Positions 1 to 12,500 of a stretch of DNA of 64,000 nucleotides are shown piece after piece. The notes under the pieces are model-generated. The model had not been told where the DNA came from. It saw only the letters and a list, made by a program, of their open reading frames with translations, and made no database searches. The translations under genes were made by a program, and so were the position numbers. How positions within the stretch are numbered: position 1 is the first letter of the stretch; each line of letters opens with the position of its first letter. The stretch is taken from contig NC_088295.1 in NCBI RefSeq assembly GCF_032854445.1, positions 43,203,385 through 43,267,384 of the forward strand, written 5' to 3'. The DNA comes from Liolophura sinensis (lineage: Eukaryota; Mollusca; Polyplacophora; Chitonida; Chitonidae).

Positions 1-267
1 GTACTGCATTTCAGTCCACTGATCAGTGTTGATTGTTAGCTTATACATGAACATAAATATTATTCTTAGTATTAAATAGAACCCCCTTGTTGAAAAGTTA
101 TTATGTCTGAATAACAGAATAAAAATTTACTGTTGAATGTACATATTGCTCACTGTTGGAGATGAAAATGCAATGATGTTTACAATCATATTTTTGACGA
201 TGTTTGAACGTCACAACTGTTTTTTTTTTTGTTGTGGAATTCAGTAAAAATATTGTCTTCCTTTCAG

Positions 268-369
268 TTGGCCGATGCTCCATCAGCACACAGTGGCAAA
301 CTCGAGTCCAAATCTGGTGTTACAGATGATGAGATAGAGAAACAGTTGGCAGCTCTCAAGGATTTGTAG
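268..369 (+). CDS. CHMP2B: CHMP2B-like ESCRT-III subunit, terminal exon (partial)
   Basis: Last coding exon of a charged multivesicular body protein 2B homologue. A pyrimidine-rich acceptor ending CTTTCAG (to 267) is followed by 33 open codons in phase 0 and a TAG at 367-369. The peptide contains an A-P-S-A segment and ends in DDEIEKQLAALKDL, which matches in arrangement the C-terminus of animal CHMP2B (APSA, a polar linker, then DEEIE-QL-AL). This tail is the MIT-interacting motif by which ESCRT-III subunits recruit the AAA ATPase VPS4 on endosomal membranes during vesicle budding and scission. The rest of the protein (basic N-terminal helices) lies left of the window. Other CHMP paralogues end differently as far as I recall (CHMP2A in an ARLxxLRRD-type tail), so CHMP2B is preferred. 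The exon boundary and the stop are seen; the identity rests on about 30 residues. Confidence 0.8.
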   Translation: MADAPSAHSGKLESKSGVTDDEIEKQLAALKDL

Positions 370-735
370 TCCAGCTTTTTACGAGTCATGTTCATAAAAA
401 CAAATAATGTTGTTGTTGTTCTTTTACATATTGCATGTATATATATATATATATATATAAATGGTTAAAGTGTATAGAGATAAAAATTGAAAACTGAAAT
501 TGTAACCAGCCATGAGTGCTACAATTATATCGAAGTATTAGATTAGTTTTCGTTAATGCTTATTTTACCTGAATCAGGTAGCAGCAAAAGCCCTCCATTT
601 TCTGAACTCTCAAAAGCACCGTTGAAACTACTGCCTTCAGACCTTGTAATTACTAGTACTTGAAATAATTTATTTTACCTCATTTTGTATGTTGGCATGT
701 CATCTTATTTTTGAAAGACAATTATCATGCTAAAG

Positions 736-741
736 AATAAA
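736..741 (+). terminator. Polyadenylation signal of the CHMP2B-like gene
   Basis: AATAAA about 370 bases after the stop codon at 369, in sequence without other coding signal. A second AATAAA lies at 828-833. Either could end the 3' UTR, which also carries an AT dinucleotide run near 437-461. Confidence 0.5.
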
Positions 742-849
742 GCCATATTCTAATTCACATTCTGCTGAAAAATACTACTTTGTTGTTAGGACATAAGGAA
801 GTTACAACAAGGTACCAAGGCCAGAGAAATAAAAATCATTGTACACAAG

Positions 850-3800
850 ACATAATATTGTAATGAATTCAGCTACTTTTAAAATTTATTTGGAAACAGG
901 TCCATCTTTTTCCTTTCAACTAAATCCATCATCATTATCAGGTATGAGAAGATTTATATGAAAGCTACCTAGAAATGTTAATACTTCCAGTCTGTAATTT
1001 CTCTACATTTAATTGATGTTCGCCACTCTCTGATGAAACAAAAATTGCATCTTTTCTTCTGAAATTTGTATATGGCAGTCTGAAGTATATGGCAGTAACT
1101 CATATCAACTCATAGTTTCACTGCAACAACAGGTTCCTGCAAATGAATGCTATTGGCACTAGTAAAATGGGTTTGTGGTCGTTTGTTAGTCAAATCGTCA
1201 CTGATTGGCTGACAGTAGAAAGAAGAGTGTTCTCTTGACTAGAATCGCTTGGTGTTTAATCACTAAAATTAGCTTATTTATAAAGCCTGCCTCGCACTAA
1301 TTGCTAATTTGTGAAGATTGTACAGTTTTTGATAATCGTTGCATTTCAGTGATTTAGTCATAATGTCAATTCGATTTGATTAAGATGTTTTTCAGATCCA
1401 GAGCTTAAACTGTGACTTTTCCAAAAAGGTCGAACAGGTACTTAACAGGAAAGACAGGAAAGAACATTGATTGCTGCCTGTTATTGTCGAATCATCCAAC
1501 TGTTCACTCCATGAACTGGGGTTATCTTCCAACTAAGACTCATTTCCAGTGTGTAAAATTAAAAATTCCAGTGCGCAGTTGTTTTTATTGTAATTATAAT
1601 AAAAAGTTTCGTATTTATGACTTGGTGTGATTTGTGCAATGTTTTGTAGATTTCCCCCTGCTAGAACGAAAACATCTCCTAACAGCTTCGTCGTATATCT
1701 TATAAATTTGGGTCTTCTGATCTTGTACCATGAAACCATGAGTTTTTAATGAGGAAGGATTCTAGCAAACTGATGTGACTTCTGTCCATCACATTGCGAT
1801 GATGTATTAGTGTGGTACTCTCACTCACACGTTGTGCTAAGGCTGCCCAAAGCTGATATAACTCTCGATGGCTCACGGGGGTTTATCAAGTATTTGGCTA
1901 AGGATAGCTGTTTACTCTGGTCGGTTCGCATTCCTCCCAAGAAAACTGACCTCCGCTTCCTTGAGTATTTGGTGTTGAAAACGGCAAGATAAAGAAGCTG
2001 ACCGCTAAGCAATGTCAGAGTTGGGATATCGTTTCTCTTACATGTTAGGTTCCAGGATCACGAAACTGGTCAAGGCTTTAGTGAGACTTGAATAATCCCT
2101 TAAATTATTTTTAAACTTATCTTAAATGTTGTCGTGAAAGTCACGAAAGACAATATCTGGGTAATAAAATAAACATTCCTAAGATAAGTAGCAATTTTGA
2201 AGCAGTGAACTGTTTTGAAGTGAAGACTGAGGGTGACTTAGGTCAGAGAAGACTTCGTGATTATGACGCTAGCTGTTGCATTGTGCTGTAGGACTACATG
2301 TGGACTACATGTGGTTTCAATTAGACCTCGTTATGACACGATAAAAAGGTGATGTTGAACTATAATAAAGGAGTTCACGAAACAGTTATTGCATAAATTG
2401 TGGGATGTCAATATTGACGACAATGAAGAGAACGTTATCGTCTCTCTGTATATTTCTTAGCAACAAAAATGTGCAGATCCCTGCACCTATACTGTATTAT
2501 ACGCATTTTTAAAAAAAAATCCTTGAATATCAAAAAAATGAGCTGTCACTTTCATTAACGTTAAGCGATGTTGCATTGTTTCATGTTCTTGCACCGACTG
2601 ACCGAAAAGAAACAGGACTGTTGTCACACAGCTGCTTGATGTTGCCAGGTTTATCGATTAAGCATTTGTATGGGAATATCCATATAGTTCAATTTGGACA
2701 GCTGCAATTCGTGTCAGATACGCGAAATCCGCTTTGCTCTATGAATTTCATTCTAAAGAGAAAATATATCGTGGACTATGTTAGTTTACTCCGAAAAATT
2801 CATTGGTAGTCTGGTTGGTTGGGCGTTAACGAACATTTCAGTGGTTTTTAATTTTGCAGTTTCTTAATACTGTATCTTGAATACAAGTTTTTTTTTTATT
2901 GAAATTCAAAATATCTTAAAATATCATATCAAAAGCTATTTTGTTTTGTGTGTGTGTGTGTCAGATATTCAGACGGAGGCCTATTTTCTTAAAACATGTC
3001 ATAACTTTTAGTATTTTACCTCGATTATCCCATTTAAAGGGATGAATCAAAGTATAGGTACGGCTTGTCAATTTTTATCCCCTGGCATATATGCGTGGGG
3101 AGGAGGATATAGCAATCGTTTTTGTTTGCTTTTTTGGACTTGATATTGAACTCCCCCACCCCCACCCCACCCCTTCACATGTATCAAAACATTCAGAAGT
3201 ATAAAAACATATATCAATTGTTTTTTCATTTACAATATTTTTTTTGAATGTCCTATACATTTCTGATTTCTCCAATCAATATTTAATGTTGCGTTGGCGT
3301 GAGATTAAACCGTGTTTGTATTAAGAACGCTTCACTTGCGAATCAAATGTGCTGTCGGTTTGTTCTGTGAAAGCAAGTTATTTCCCCACACAAAAGCTGG
3401 TGTGTATACCAGGACACGCCCTATTGTTTTCTCCGGCGTCGAAGAAAAGAGTGAAAATGAAGTGGATGGCTTTATAGGTTAACTTGTCTTCGGAGCCCGT
3501 GTCGGAGATTGGAAGGAAGACGTATGTTTCCTGTTGTCAGTCCTATCAAAGCAACCAGACTTTTTGTGAACTTATCTCGACTTTCCGGCCTAATCCACAA
3601 ACGAGTCCTCCTTCATTATAGCAAGGATGATACGGGCCAGCAGCTCAATAGAGCCGCAATCTTCTTCAGCCAATCAGCGCGCACCGTGTGACGCAAAGCG
3701 AACTGAATGAAATGGCTATTTATTATGGTTGTAACACTACGAACTTACACCGGCGGCATATCAATTTCAGGATTCATTTAACAAATATTTAATTTCCTTT

Positions 3801-4050
3801 CTTGGTCATGAGTGTAATCCTCTTTTCCCGCTGTCCATTTTCTGGCCAGTATAATTGGATTGTCCTGCCACCTCTCTACTCGTTAACCACTTCTCCCATG
3901 GGAGATGGGTAGATTCGTACAATGGGAACCATTTCTACTTAGCTTTCCTCCCCGCTTTAGATGGAGGGAATGTCAAAAATAGACTTTTAAGTTTAACATG
4001 AATGGAAACCGGTTAAGGCAATTCACCGAAGCATTCAGCTGATTATTTCG
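850..4050. other. Intergenic stretch, no gene seen
   Basis: No convincing exon on either strand; the longest open frames are 60-77 codons without recognisable motifs. Contents: a GT run near 2946-2960, a C-rich run at 3153-3174 that would be G-quadruplex-prone on the minus strand, and a CpG-containing patch near 3400-3720 with a CCAAT box (CAGCCAATCAGCGCGC, about 3667). The last could belong to a promoter region. Confidence 0.5.
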
Positions 4051-4055
4051 GCACG

Positions 4056-4148
4056 TATTTAAATATCCCGGGTATTACAGTTCGGAACAACATCTTCTCT
4101 GGAAGAGCCACGCTTGGACACCACTCTGGAAACCACTCTTGAACTCAA
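4056..4148 (+). promoter_or_regulatory. Candidate TATA promoter and short 5' non-coding exon
   Basis: A TATTTAAATAT box at 4056-4066 is followed about 30 bases later by a probable start region near 4085-4092, and then by a good splice donor, CAA|GTGAGTAG, with GT at 4149-4150. The putative exon has no long open frame. The next well-supported + strand acceptor of a gene is at 9577, in front of the signal-peptide exon of the repeat protein. This could therefore be its 5' UTR exon, with a 5.4-kb intron between. The link is inference. Confidence 0.3.
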
Positions 4149-4149
4149 G

Positions 4150-5620
4150 TGAGTAGCCTACTTTCATACCTATAGCATTAGGCGTTCTCTTGCCCAAGTG
4201 CGCGAATGTTGAAGAGAGAATTAACCACGGCTGCAAATTCCATACAATGTTGTTGTATACTGGTAGTTTTGGTAAACAAGAGAACGAGGACCTTGGTTAT
4301 CGTGGGACTTCTTAGAGAGACATTGCATGTTTCACCTTCTAAGATTGAACACCAATAACTGCCTCGTTCAAATTATTCCAGACACCAATGGTTGCCGTGT
4401 GCCTTTAAATGGGACATTTTTTAATGTCCACGAAAGACACAGTTTCAATGTTAATGTATATATACATATATTCTTTTTTGTTTAAACAGTGGTTCACAAA
4501 CATAGCACTAGAGAAGAGCTTTGATTTTGTCTCTTATGCAGTTCTGAAAAGATGAAATACAGTCGAAAAACTTTTCGAATTTGTCTCAAACGAAATTTCG
4601 CAAACCCTGTATCGTTGATGACTTGCAAATTTCATATCTTGCTAAAGTGATGGGGGAGACGGGGGAGGGGTGGAGAAATACATATATACTATCTTTACGA
4701 GTGCTGCTTTGAAATAATATGTGCATATATATGAAACTATATACAGTTTGTGATTGTCAGCCTTATAAGTACACAGACTGTGTATGACAGGCATTTACAT
4801 TGTGTAGGTTTCGTAGAAAAAAGCCAATTTCTCCAAATTTCATCACGCATTGGACAAAGTATTTCACTTTTAACTTGTTGACTTCCATGCGACATTTTCA
4901 GACACGTTTCTGAGCCTGTTCATCAACTTCACACGTATTATGTCTCTACAAGAGCAGATGGTTCCGAAGTGAGAAATTAATTATGAGCTTGAATGATCTT
5001 TGTATTGATGGATATTCTTGACCCAAGTCATCTATATCGCCGCGGGTTTAAATGTCAGGTGATTTATCATCGCGCAGAATTGGGCCGGCTCATTTAAACG
5101 AGATCATTTTTCAGTGTTTACGCGAGAATAAGTCTCTAGTCCATAAATCTGTCAGATGTTCAAGATCTTCAACGTTAGTATATGCTAGTACATTCGGCTA
5201 CAAGAGGGTGACGAGTTCGAAACCGGCAGCAATCACACAGCCACCGCAAGTCACGTTTGAAAGCTTATGCACATTATAGTGTGATATGCTTATATTTCAT
5301 TTCAGCACCTTTCCATTTCCAAACAACTTTTAAATGAATGAATGATTATGGTTTAATGCCACATTGGCAGTACTTCAGGTGAGAACATTTTAGAACCAGG
5401 AAACAAGTGTGGCTTTGGTGATATTTAAATCACAATTTCAACAAACACGAAACCGACGCTTTTAAAATCAGCTAAAAACAAAACAAAACAAAACCAAAAA
5501 ACAAAACAAAAAAAAACAGAAAAAAAAACAAAAAAAACTAGAGAAATATATAAAAGCTCGGTCGTACAAAATTACGATCTTGCCAAAGATCGGCTAAGTT
5601 TTTACACAGTCGATTTGGGG
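4150..5620. other. Non-coding stretch
   Basis: No supported gene. It holds short purine runs, an A/AAAAC-rich tract at 5480-5540, and a fragment near 5340-5400 (ATTATGGTTTAATGCCACAT) that resembles sequence at 28378-28440 and is probably an old interspersed repeat. Confidence 0.5.
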
Positions 5621-5623
5621 CCA

Positions 5624-5738
5624 CTTGCACAAAGCGATCGTAGGCGAAGTTGATAGTAACTACTATGGCGATACATGCTAAGCACATATGTTGCCATGGT
5701 AGTTACAATCAACATAACCTACGATCGCTTTGTGCAAG
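5624..5738. mobile_element. Foldback MITE-like element
   Basis: A 115-bp inverted repeat. The left arm starts CTTGCACAAAGCGATCGTAGG and the right arm ends with its exact reverse complement. The arms then continue as imperfect complements (GTTGATAGTAACTACTATGGC against GTTGATTGTAACTACCATGGC) around a loop of about 23 bases. There is no coding capacity and no clear target duplication. This is the structure of a miniature inverted-repeat element moved by a transposase encoded elsewhere. Confidence 0.8.
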
Positions 5739-7170
5739 AGGTAGCAGGACATTTTTGATGCAATATTAGGTATCACATGGGACAACAGACAAATGTTTTA
5801 AATGAGAAGAACCCATTCTGTTCACCTGGCCCACAAGCCCTTGGTTATAGATTATTCGTTTTCTGCTCAAAGTTTGTGTAAAGGGTTTAGGTATCATATT
5901 ATTTTAACCCGGGAAACACCATGCGGCGAACAATTGTAATATTTGCTTTAACACCTATATACTTACGAATACGTCGAAGGCTGCGTTTTCATCTTGGTGT
6001 GTTATGCGATTAGAAAGGTGTTAACCGTTGGCATTACTTCGGTCATTTCATGATACCTTTTTTCTTGAAATGTATAGCGTGTTGCCGTTTTGTATATTAT
6101 CTGCTCCAGTCAAGTACTCAGATATTTAAATGGCTGGAACACTGCGACTATCGGGCCCTTGGCCATCCAGTGAGGTCGCGCAAAGTAAGCAAAACAACAT
6201 AAGAAGTTTCGCGAAACACGACCCTGGCCTTTCCCTTCTGATGTGTTCATTTCTCCATCCATGCATAGCCACCCAAAAGTAAATCTCATCGGTGGACCTA
6301 CTAAGTTGCAGTATATGAGGTTTTTTCTGTTGATCTGTGTCTGTATGCCAAAGGAAGCATGCAAAGCGGTACACTTGAAATATAGCGGTTATGGGGCGTT
6401 TTCACTTTGGCATATCAATTTCTTAAGCCGTTGCGACAAAAAGGAAAAAAACTTGAGGTAGCAATACATGCAGCCCTTCACCCAACTCTGTGTGAAGATA
6501 ATGTAATACAAAAGACTACAGCATGGAGAATAAAATCATAGTTGGCAAATGGTCTCAGCCTCAAGGTTTTATTCTCACTGTTCATGCAAATGCTTAAATG
6601 GTAAAAACTGACACGGCCCCTAGCTCCATGGCTGAAGTAGAATTTAGTTTATAAAAGGCAACGATGTTACAGAGACTTTTAATTAGATGTATAGCAATGT
6701 GCTGGGATGCTATCTTCGGACTTAACAAGATTTCACACATAGTTTTAGCCATGATGGCCAACTTTTAACGTATATATCCCGTTTCTGTGCATGTCTAAAA
6801 ATGACATTTTTTGACAATTCTCATCCAATAGAGCTAAACCAAAACGGTTTTAATCTACAAAGGCTTTTCTCTGCCAGTGTCTATAAATGCCAGTTAAATC
6901 TCACCCTGTATATAGCTAAACACAAAAAGTTTTTAAATCTATGGAGACTTTTAGACAAATGTAGCTTATCCGCTTTCTGCATTCTTTCTGTGTTCCACCT
7001 TCATTGAGCATGTCTCACACCTAGAATTAACCACAGTTGCCTACTTTAATGTATCTCCTGTGCCAGTGTTTGTAAAATACCTGGTATTTTTAATGTTCAC
7101 CCTAATGCAAAGATAAGCCAAAATGTGTTTCAGTCTACACTTTTGAACAACTATATTTGAAACCTTCCAT

Positions 7171-7512
7171 GTAATGTGCTGGGGGTGCTACCGAAACCCT
7201 TTATATAATGTTTTAGGGTGCTACTAACCCTTTATGCAATGTTCTGGGGTGCTGTACAAACCCTTAAGGCAATATCAAGGGATGCTACTGAAACCTTTTA
7301 TGCACTATTCAGGGTACTACTGAAACCCTTTATGCAATGTTCTGGTATGGTACTAAAACCATTAAGGCAATGTGCTGGGATGCTACTGAAACCCTTTGTT
7401 CAGTGTGGGGTGCTACTGAAAGCCTTTATGCAATGCGGTGGGGGTGCTACTAAAACTCTTTATGCAATGTTCTGGGGTGCTACTGAAACCCTTTATGCAA
7501 TGTGCTGGGGTT
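7171..7512 (+). repeat. 33-bp minisatellite, about 10 copies
   Basis: A tandem array with a unit close to GGGTGCTACTGAAACCC followed by TTTATGCAATGTTCTG. Some copies differ in length by 1-3 bases. Because 33 is a multiple of 3, a 145-codon open frame (7218-7655) runs through it, but the indels shift the frame between copies, which argues against coding. The unit is an amplified piece of the surrounding module (GCAATGTGCTGGGATGCTA). Confidence 0.75.
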
Positions 7513-7824
7513 CTATCTCCAATGAACATGGTCTAATACACCAATCCAGATTTAGTCATAATGGCCAAACTGTATGGTATTTCCAGGCTGTATCAATGTC
7601 GATAAAGGATCTCTTTTTGCTCTTGTGTGTAGCCATAAGTCAAACCTTTTCTTAATTTACGGAGATTTCTAATGTAGCTAATCCCATTTTTCAACGTGAC
7701 GAGGGTGACGGCTTTAATGAGAATAGCTTTATACACATATTTTACCATATTCTCCAACTTTCGCCGAACTTACTGTGCCGCTGTCTATAAAAGATGATTT
7801 TGCTCTCGTGCACAGCTGAATCAA

Positions 7825-8058
7825 AATGGCTTTCAGCGTTAAGCGGATAATCCAACGACTTGTTGACCCGTATCAGTATAATGGTTCGGGCGGGGCAGCT
7901 TACTTGCCTTCGGTAACACGTCTTATTGAAACAGCAATAGATAAAAGAGCGGTGGAAATCCGTCAGGCGCCATTACGTGCACTCTACGGACTCCTTCGTC
8001 GTTATATGACCGAAAAGTTGTTAAGTATGACGTTAAACCCCAAGCACTGACTCACTCA
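7825..8058 (+). mobile_element. SINE, CACT-tail family, 5'-truncated
   Basis: Shares the blocks TATCAGTATAATGGxTCGxGC, GGCTTACTTGCC, AGCAATAGATAAAA, ATTGTTAAGTATGACG and TTAAACCCCAAGCACT, plus a CTCACTCACT tail, with copies at 35043, 41404, 47060 and 60580. A 9-bp direct repeat CTGAATCAA at 7816-7824 and 8059-8067 flanks it, indicating retrotransposition into the modular repeat field. Confidence 0.75.
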
Positions 8059-8199
8059 CTGAATCAAGACGTACTTTAATGTATGGAGACTTTTAATGCA
8101 ACAGATCATCCCGTCGAAGCAATGTGTTGGGATGTTACTTCCACTCTTCATGTTTTCACACCAAGCCGGCGCATCCTTGCTCGCTCTGTATCTAGACTG

Positions 8200-9577
8200 G
8201 GTATGATTGACGGGCAATCAATTCCCATGTGGTATCATCTTGATAACGCCATGGCTCATCCAGGTGGAAACAATAGGCCAACATTTGCTGCCTTTACGGC
8301 AATGTATGCCATTCAATGGCTGATCAATAGGTCACTGTGGCCGCCAGTCCTCTCATTGCTGTTTGACTGACACGCTCTAGTTATGAACAGAGCAAAAGCT
8401 TAACCCTGAATAAATCTTATGTAACAGATTTTGTTTGGACAAGGTATATTACAAAGCAAAAGGCATTCAGAAAACTGAAGAAATAATTCTAGAAACGGCG
8501 CTTAAATACTATGTCATCATCAGTAAAGTAATATATATAGAGAGAAAGAGATTGGACAATATGGCCCAAATTAACAGGTACATTAATGTGGAAGGTGAAA
8601 ACAGCATAAAACAGGAAAACAGTACACCACTGAAACTACAAAATATCAGGGGCAATTCTGAGTTATCCCGAATAGCTAGAAAGGCAGGCAAATAGGGCAT
8701 TTCAAGCACTATTGAAACTTTGGCTGCATGGGAGAGAGTCTGTGTGTGAGTGTGGAGGGGGTGGGGGTGGGGGGTGGGTTGAGGGAGGGGGGCTGCGCTC
8801 TATGATAACGGCTTCAAGGACGTATTCGGTCAGCGTATTCATTCCAACAACAATGTATATTTCATCACTTTTATAGGTTATTTGGGGTAGGGGAAAACTG
8901 GCGAAATCCGATGGTAACCACAGCAACTACAAGGCCGTGGTGTAAAATCGCAACGAGCTGGCTGGATTGTAACGCGTTAAACGTTTTAAAGATTCATCTT
9001 TTGTCTTCGACGAATGAAATTATGTTCCGTATCCATCTCTTGCTATGACTTGTAAAATAAATTCAAACTCAGGAATTTAGATAACGATATAACTATTGAA
9101 AACATTATGTTGTTCTGGTTGATTTCAGTCTTTCGCCGATCCAATGTCAAATATTCAGATTGAATAGATGGACTTTCTAAGCCAAAATTAACGGTATATA
9201 ATAAAAGTGCAACAAATATTTTTTTTATATAAAATAGCCCTTTTGTATATCTATGATTGCAAGTTGCATAAACTTCTGCTTCAGTGCAACTAAAATGTGC
9301 AACTAAAATGAAAGCAACTTGACGCTTACGGTTTTAAGGTTTTGAATGCATATCCAATTCGGGATAAGTAAATCAGAAGTGAATCACATTTTAATTTTGT
9401 CCTAAACCAGTAGATTTTTATATTTGACTTATTTAAGAAACCCGTAAAAAGCCATTTTAAGCGTAATTGGACTTCCATTACATCCTTAACATCCTTTGTT
9501 AACATTAATTTCAATATTATAATGGATAACACGTAAAATTTTCCACGCATTTTTGATGCTCGTTTCTGTCTTTGTAG
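8200..9577. other. Intergenic stretch before the repeat-protein gene
   Basis: No supported gene. The main item is a G-rich run at 8755-8792 (see separate entry). 9180-9320 is AT-rich, and two near copies of a CAACTAAAATG motif occur near 9290-9310. The only strong signal is the acceptor CTGTCTTTGTAG ending at 9577. Confidence 0.5.
8755..8792 (+). repeat. G-quadruplex-type G-run
   Basis: At least six runs of three or more G separated by 1-4 bases, fitting the G3+N1-7 quadruplex pattern several times over. It lies about 0.8 kb upstream of the repeat-protein exon. The fold is a prediction only. Confidence 0.6.
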
Positions 9578-9598
9578 ACGATAAATATCGAGGTGAAG

Positions 9599-12500
9599 AT
9601 GAGGAAGACCACGGCCTTCTTCGTGCTGGTGGCCTCCATGTTGATGCTGCTCCAGGGTACAAGGACTGAGCATGTGGTGCCCCGAGACAACCAGTTCATA
9701 CCAGCTCCCGAAGAGAAGGGCTATACCGAAGTACTAAAGACAAAGGCAGACAGCTTCGTTAAAATCTTCTTACAGAACGTACCAAACGAAGATGAACCAA
9801 AGCCAGTTACTTCAAGAGGGCCAGAAGACACGAAGATCAACGAACCAAACTCTGTAAGTGAAAACAATGCAATGGAAGAAGCCAACACCAAGGAGAGCCT
9901 CAATAATTTTGTGGCCATGCGAATGTCACGACGAAATCTGAGGAAAAACGGACTGCGTAGAAGTTCAATGCAAAACAATGTTGGAGAACGACGTGTGATG
10001 TCAGCAAGGCGATCCTTGTCAAGAGAAACCCGTGATGCAGAATGGCGCGTGATGTCGGCCAGAAGCAGACGCGAATCTCCAGAGACCAGGCGATCCTTGT
10101 CAAGAGAAACCCGTGATGCAGAACGGCGCGTGATGTCGGCCAGAAGCAGACGCGAATCTCCAGAGACCAGGCGATCCTTGTCAAGAGAAACCCGTGATGC
10201 AGAACGACGTGTGATGTCGGCCAGAAGCAGACGCGAATCTCCAGAGAGTAGACGATCCTTGTCAAGAGAAACCCGTGATGCAGAACGACGTGTGATGTCG
10301 GCCAGAACCAGACGCGAATCTCCAGAGACCAGGCGATCCTTGTCAAGAGAAACCCGTGATGCAGAACGGCGCGTGATGTCGGCCAGAAGCAGACGCGAAT
10401 CTCCAGAGAGTAGACGATCCTTGTCAAGAGAAACCCGTGATGCAGAACGACGTGTGATGTCGGCCAGAAGCAGACGCGAATCTCCAGAGGCCAGGCGATC
10501 CTTGTCAAGAGAAACCCGTGATGCAGAACGACGTGTGATGTCGGCCAGAAGCAGACGCGAATCTCCAGAGACCAGGCGATCCTTGTCAAGAGAAACCCGT
10601 GATGCAGAACGGCGCGTGATGTCGGCCAGAAGCAGACGCGAATCTCCAGAGAGTAGACGATCCTTGTCAAGAGAAACCCGTGATGCAGAACGACGTGTGA
10701 TGTCGGCCAGAAGCAGACGCGAATCTCCAGAGACCAGGCGATCCTTGTCAAGAGAAACCCGTGATGCAGAGCGACGTGTGATGTCGGCCAGAAGCAGACG
10801 CGAATCTCCAGAGACCAGACGATCCTTGTCAAGAGAAACCCGTGATGCAGAACGACGTGTGATGTCGGCCAGAAGCAGACGCGAATCTCCAGAGAGTAGA
10901 CGATCCTTGTCAAGAGAAACCCGTGATGCAGAACGACGTGTGATGTCGACCAGAAGCAGAAGCGAATCTCCAGAAACCAGGCGATCCTTGTCAAGAGAAA
11001 CCCGCGATGCAGAACGACGTGTGATGTCGGCCAGAAGGAGACGCGAATCTCCAGAGACCAGGCGATCCTTGTCAAGAGAAACCCGTGATGCAGAACGGCG
11101 CGTGATGTCGGCCAAAAGCAGACGCGAATCTCCAGAGGCCAGGCGATCCTTGTCAAGAGAAACCCGTGATGCAGAACGACGTGTGATGTCAGCCAGAAGC
11201 AGACGCGAATCTCCAGAGACCAGGCGATCCTTGTCAAGAGAAACCCGTGATGCAGAACGACGTGTGATATCGGCCAGAAGCAGACGCGAATCTCCAGCGA
11301 CCAGGCGATCCTTGTCAAGAGAAACCCGTGATGCAGAACGACGTGTGATGTCGGCCAGAAGCAGACGCGAATCTCCAGAGAGTAGGCGATCCTTGTCAAG
11401 AGAAACCCGTGATGCAGAACGACGTGTGATGTCGGCCAGAAGCAGACGCGAATCTCCAGCGACCAGGCGATCCTTGTCAAGAGAAACCCGTGATGCAGAA
11501 CGACGTGTGATGTCGGCCAGAAGCAGACGCGAATCTCCAGAGACCAGGCGATCCTTGTCAAGAGAAACCCGTGATGCAGAACGGCGCGTGATGTCGGCCA
11601 GAAGCAGACGCGAATCTCCAGAGAGTAGGCGATCCTTGTCAAGAGAAACCCGTGATGCAGAACGACGTGTGATGTCGGCCAGAAGCAGACGCGAATCTCC
11701 AGAGGCCAGGCGATCCTTGTCAAGAGAAACCCGTGATGCAGAACGACGTGTGATGTCGGCCAGAAGCAGACGCGAATCTCCAGAGACCAGGCGATCCTTG
11801 TCAAGAGAAACCCGTGATGCAGAACGGCGCGTGATGTCGACCAGAAGCAGAAGCGAATCTCCAGAGACCAGACGATCCTTGTCAAGAGAAACCCGTGATG
11901 CAGAACGACGTGTGATGTCAGCCAGAAGCAGACGCGAATCTCCAGAGGCCAGGCGATCCTTGTCAAGAGAAACCCGTGATGCAGAACGACGTGTGATGTC
12001 AGTCAGAAGCAGGCGCGAATCTCCAGAGAGTAGACGATCCTTGTCAAGAGAAACCCGTGATGCAGAACGACGTGTGATGTCGGCCAGAAGCAGACGCGAA
12101 TCTCCAGAGAGTAGACGATCCTTGTCAAGAGAAACCCGTGATGCAGAACGACGTGTGATGTCAGCCAGAAGCAGACGCGAATCTCCAGAGACCAGGCGAT
12201 CCTTGTCAAGAGAAACCCGTGATGCAGAACGACGTGTGATGTCAGTCAGAAGCAGACGCGAATCTCCAGAGAGTAGACGATCCTTGTCAAGAGAAACCCG
12301 TGATGCAGAACGACGTGTGATGTCGGCCAGAAGCAGACGCGAGTCTCCAGAGGCCAGGCGATCCTTGTCAAGAGAAACCCGTGATGCAGAACGACGTGTG
12401 ATGTCGGCCAGAAGCAGACGCGAATCTCCAGAGACCAGGCGATCCTTGTCAAGAGAAACCCGTGATGCAGAACGACGTGTGATGTCGACCAGAAGCAGAC

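Larger units (their letters stand above)
6480..8190. repeat. Degenerate modular direct-repeat field
   Basis: Diverged copies of one module recur: a segment like GCCAGTGTCTATAAA, then TTTTGCTCT..GTGTAGC, then AAxxAAAATGGCTTTxAxTCTA, then GGAGACTTTTAATG, then GCAATGTGCTGGGATGCTA. Copies begin near 6660, 6800, 6880, 7060, 7550 and 7780 and end near 8150. Short relatives occur at 35460-35540. Open frames here (for example 6801-7007 and 8083-8370) show no motif and shift between copies, so I read them as repeat sequence, not genes. Confidence 0.5.

Noticed and set aside
7218-7655. 145-codon + frame with an LLKPFMQC-like repeat
   Set aside because: Lies on the 33-bp minisatellite. Indels in units shift the reading so that the repeat changes peptide mid-way (KPFMQC to TLYAM), unlike a selected protein.
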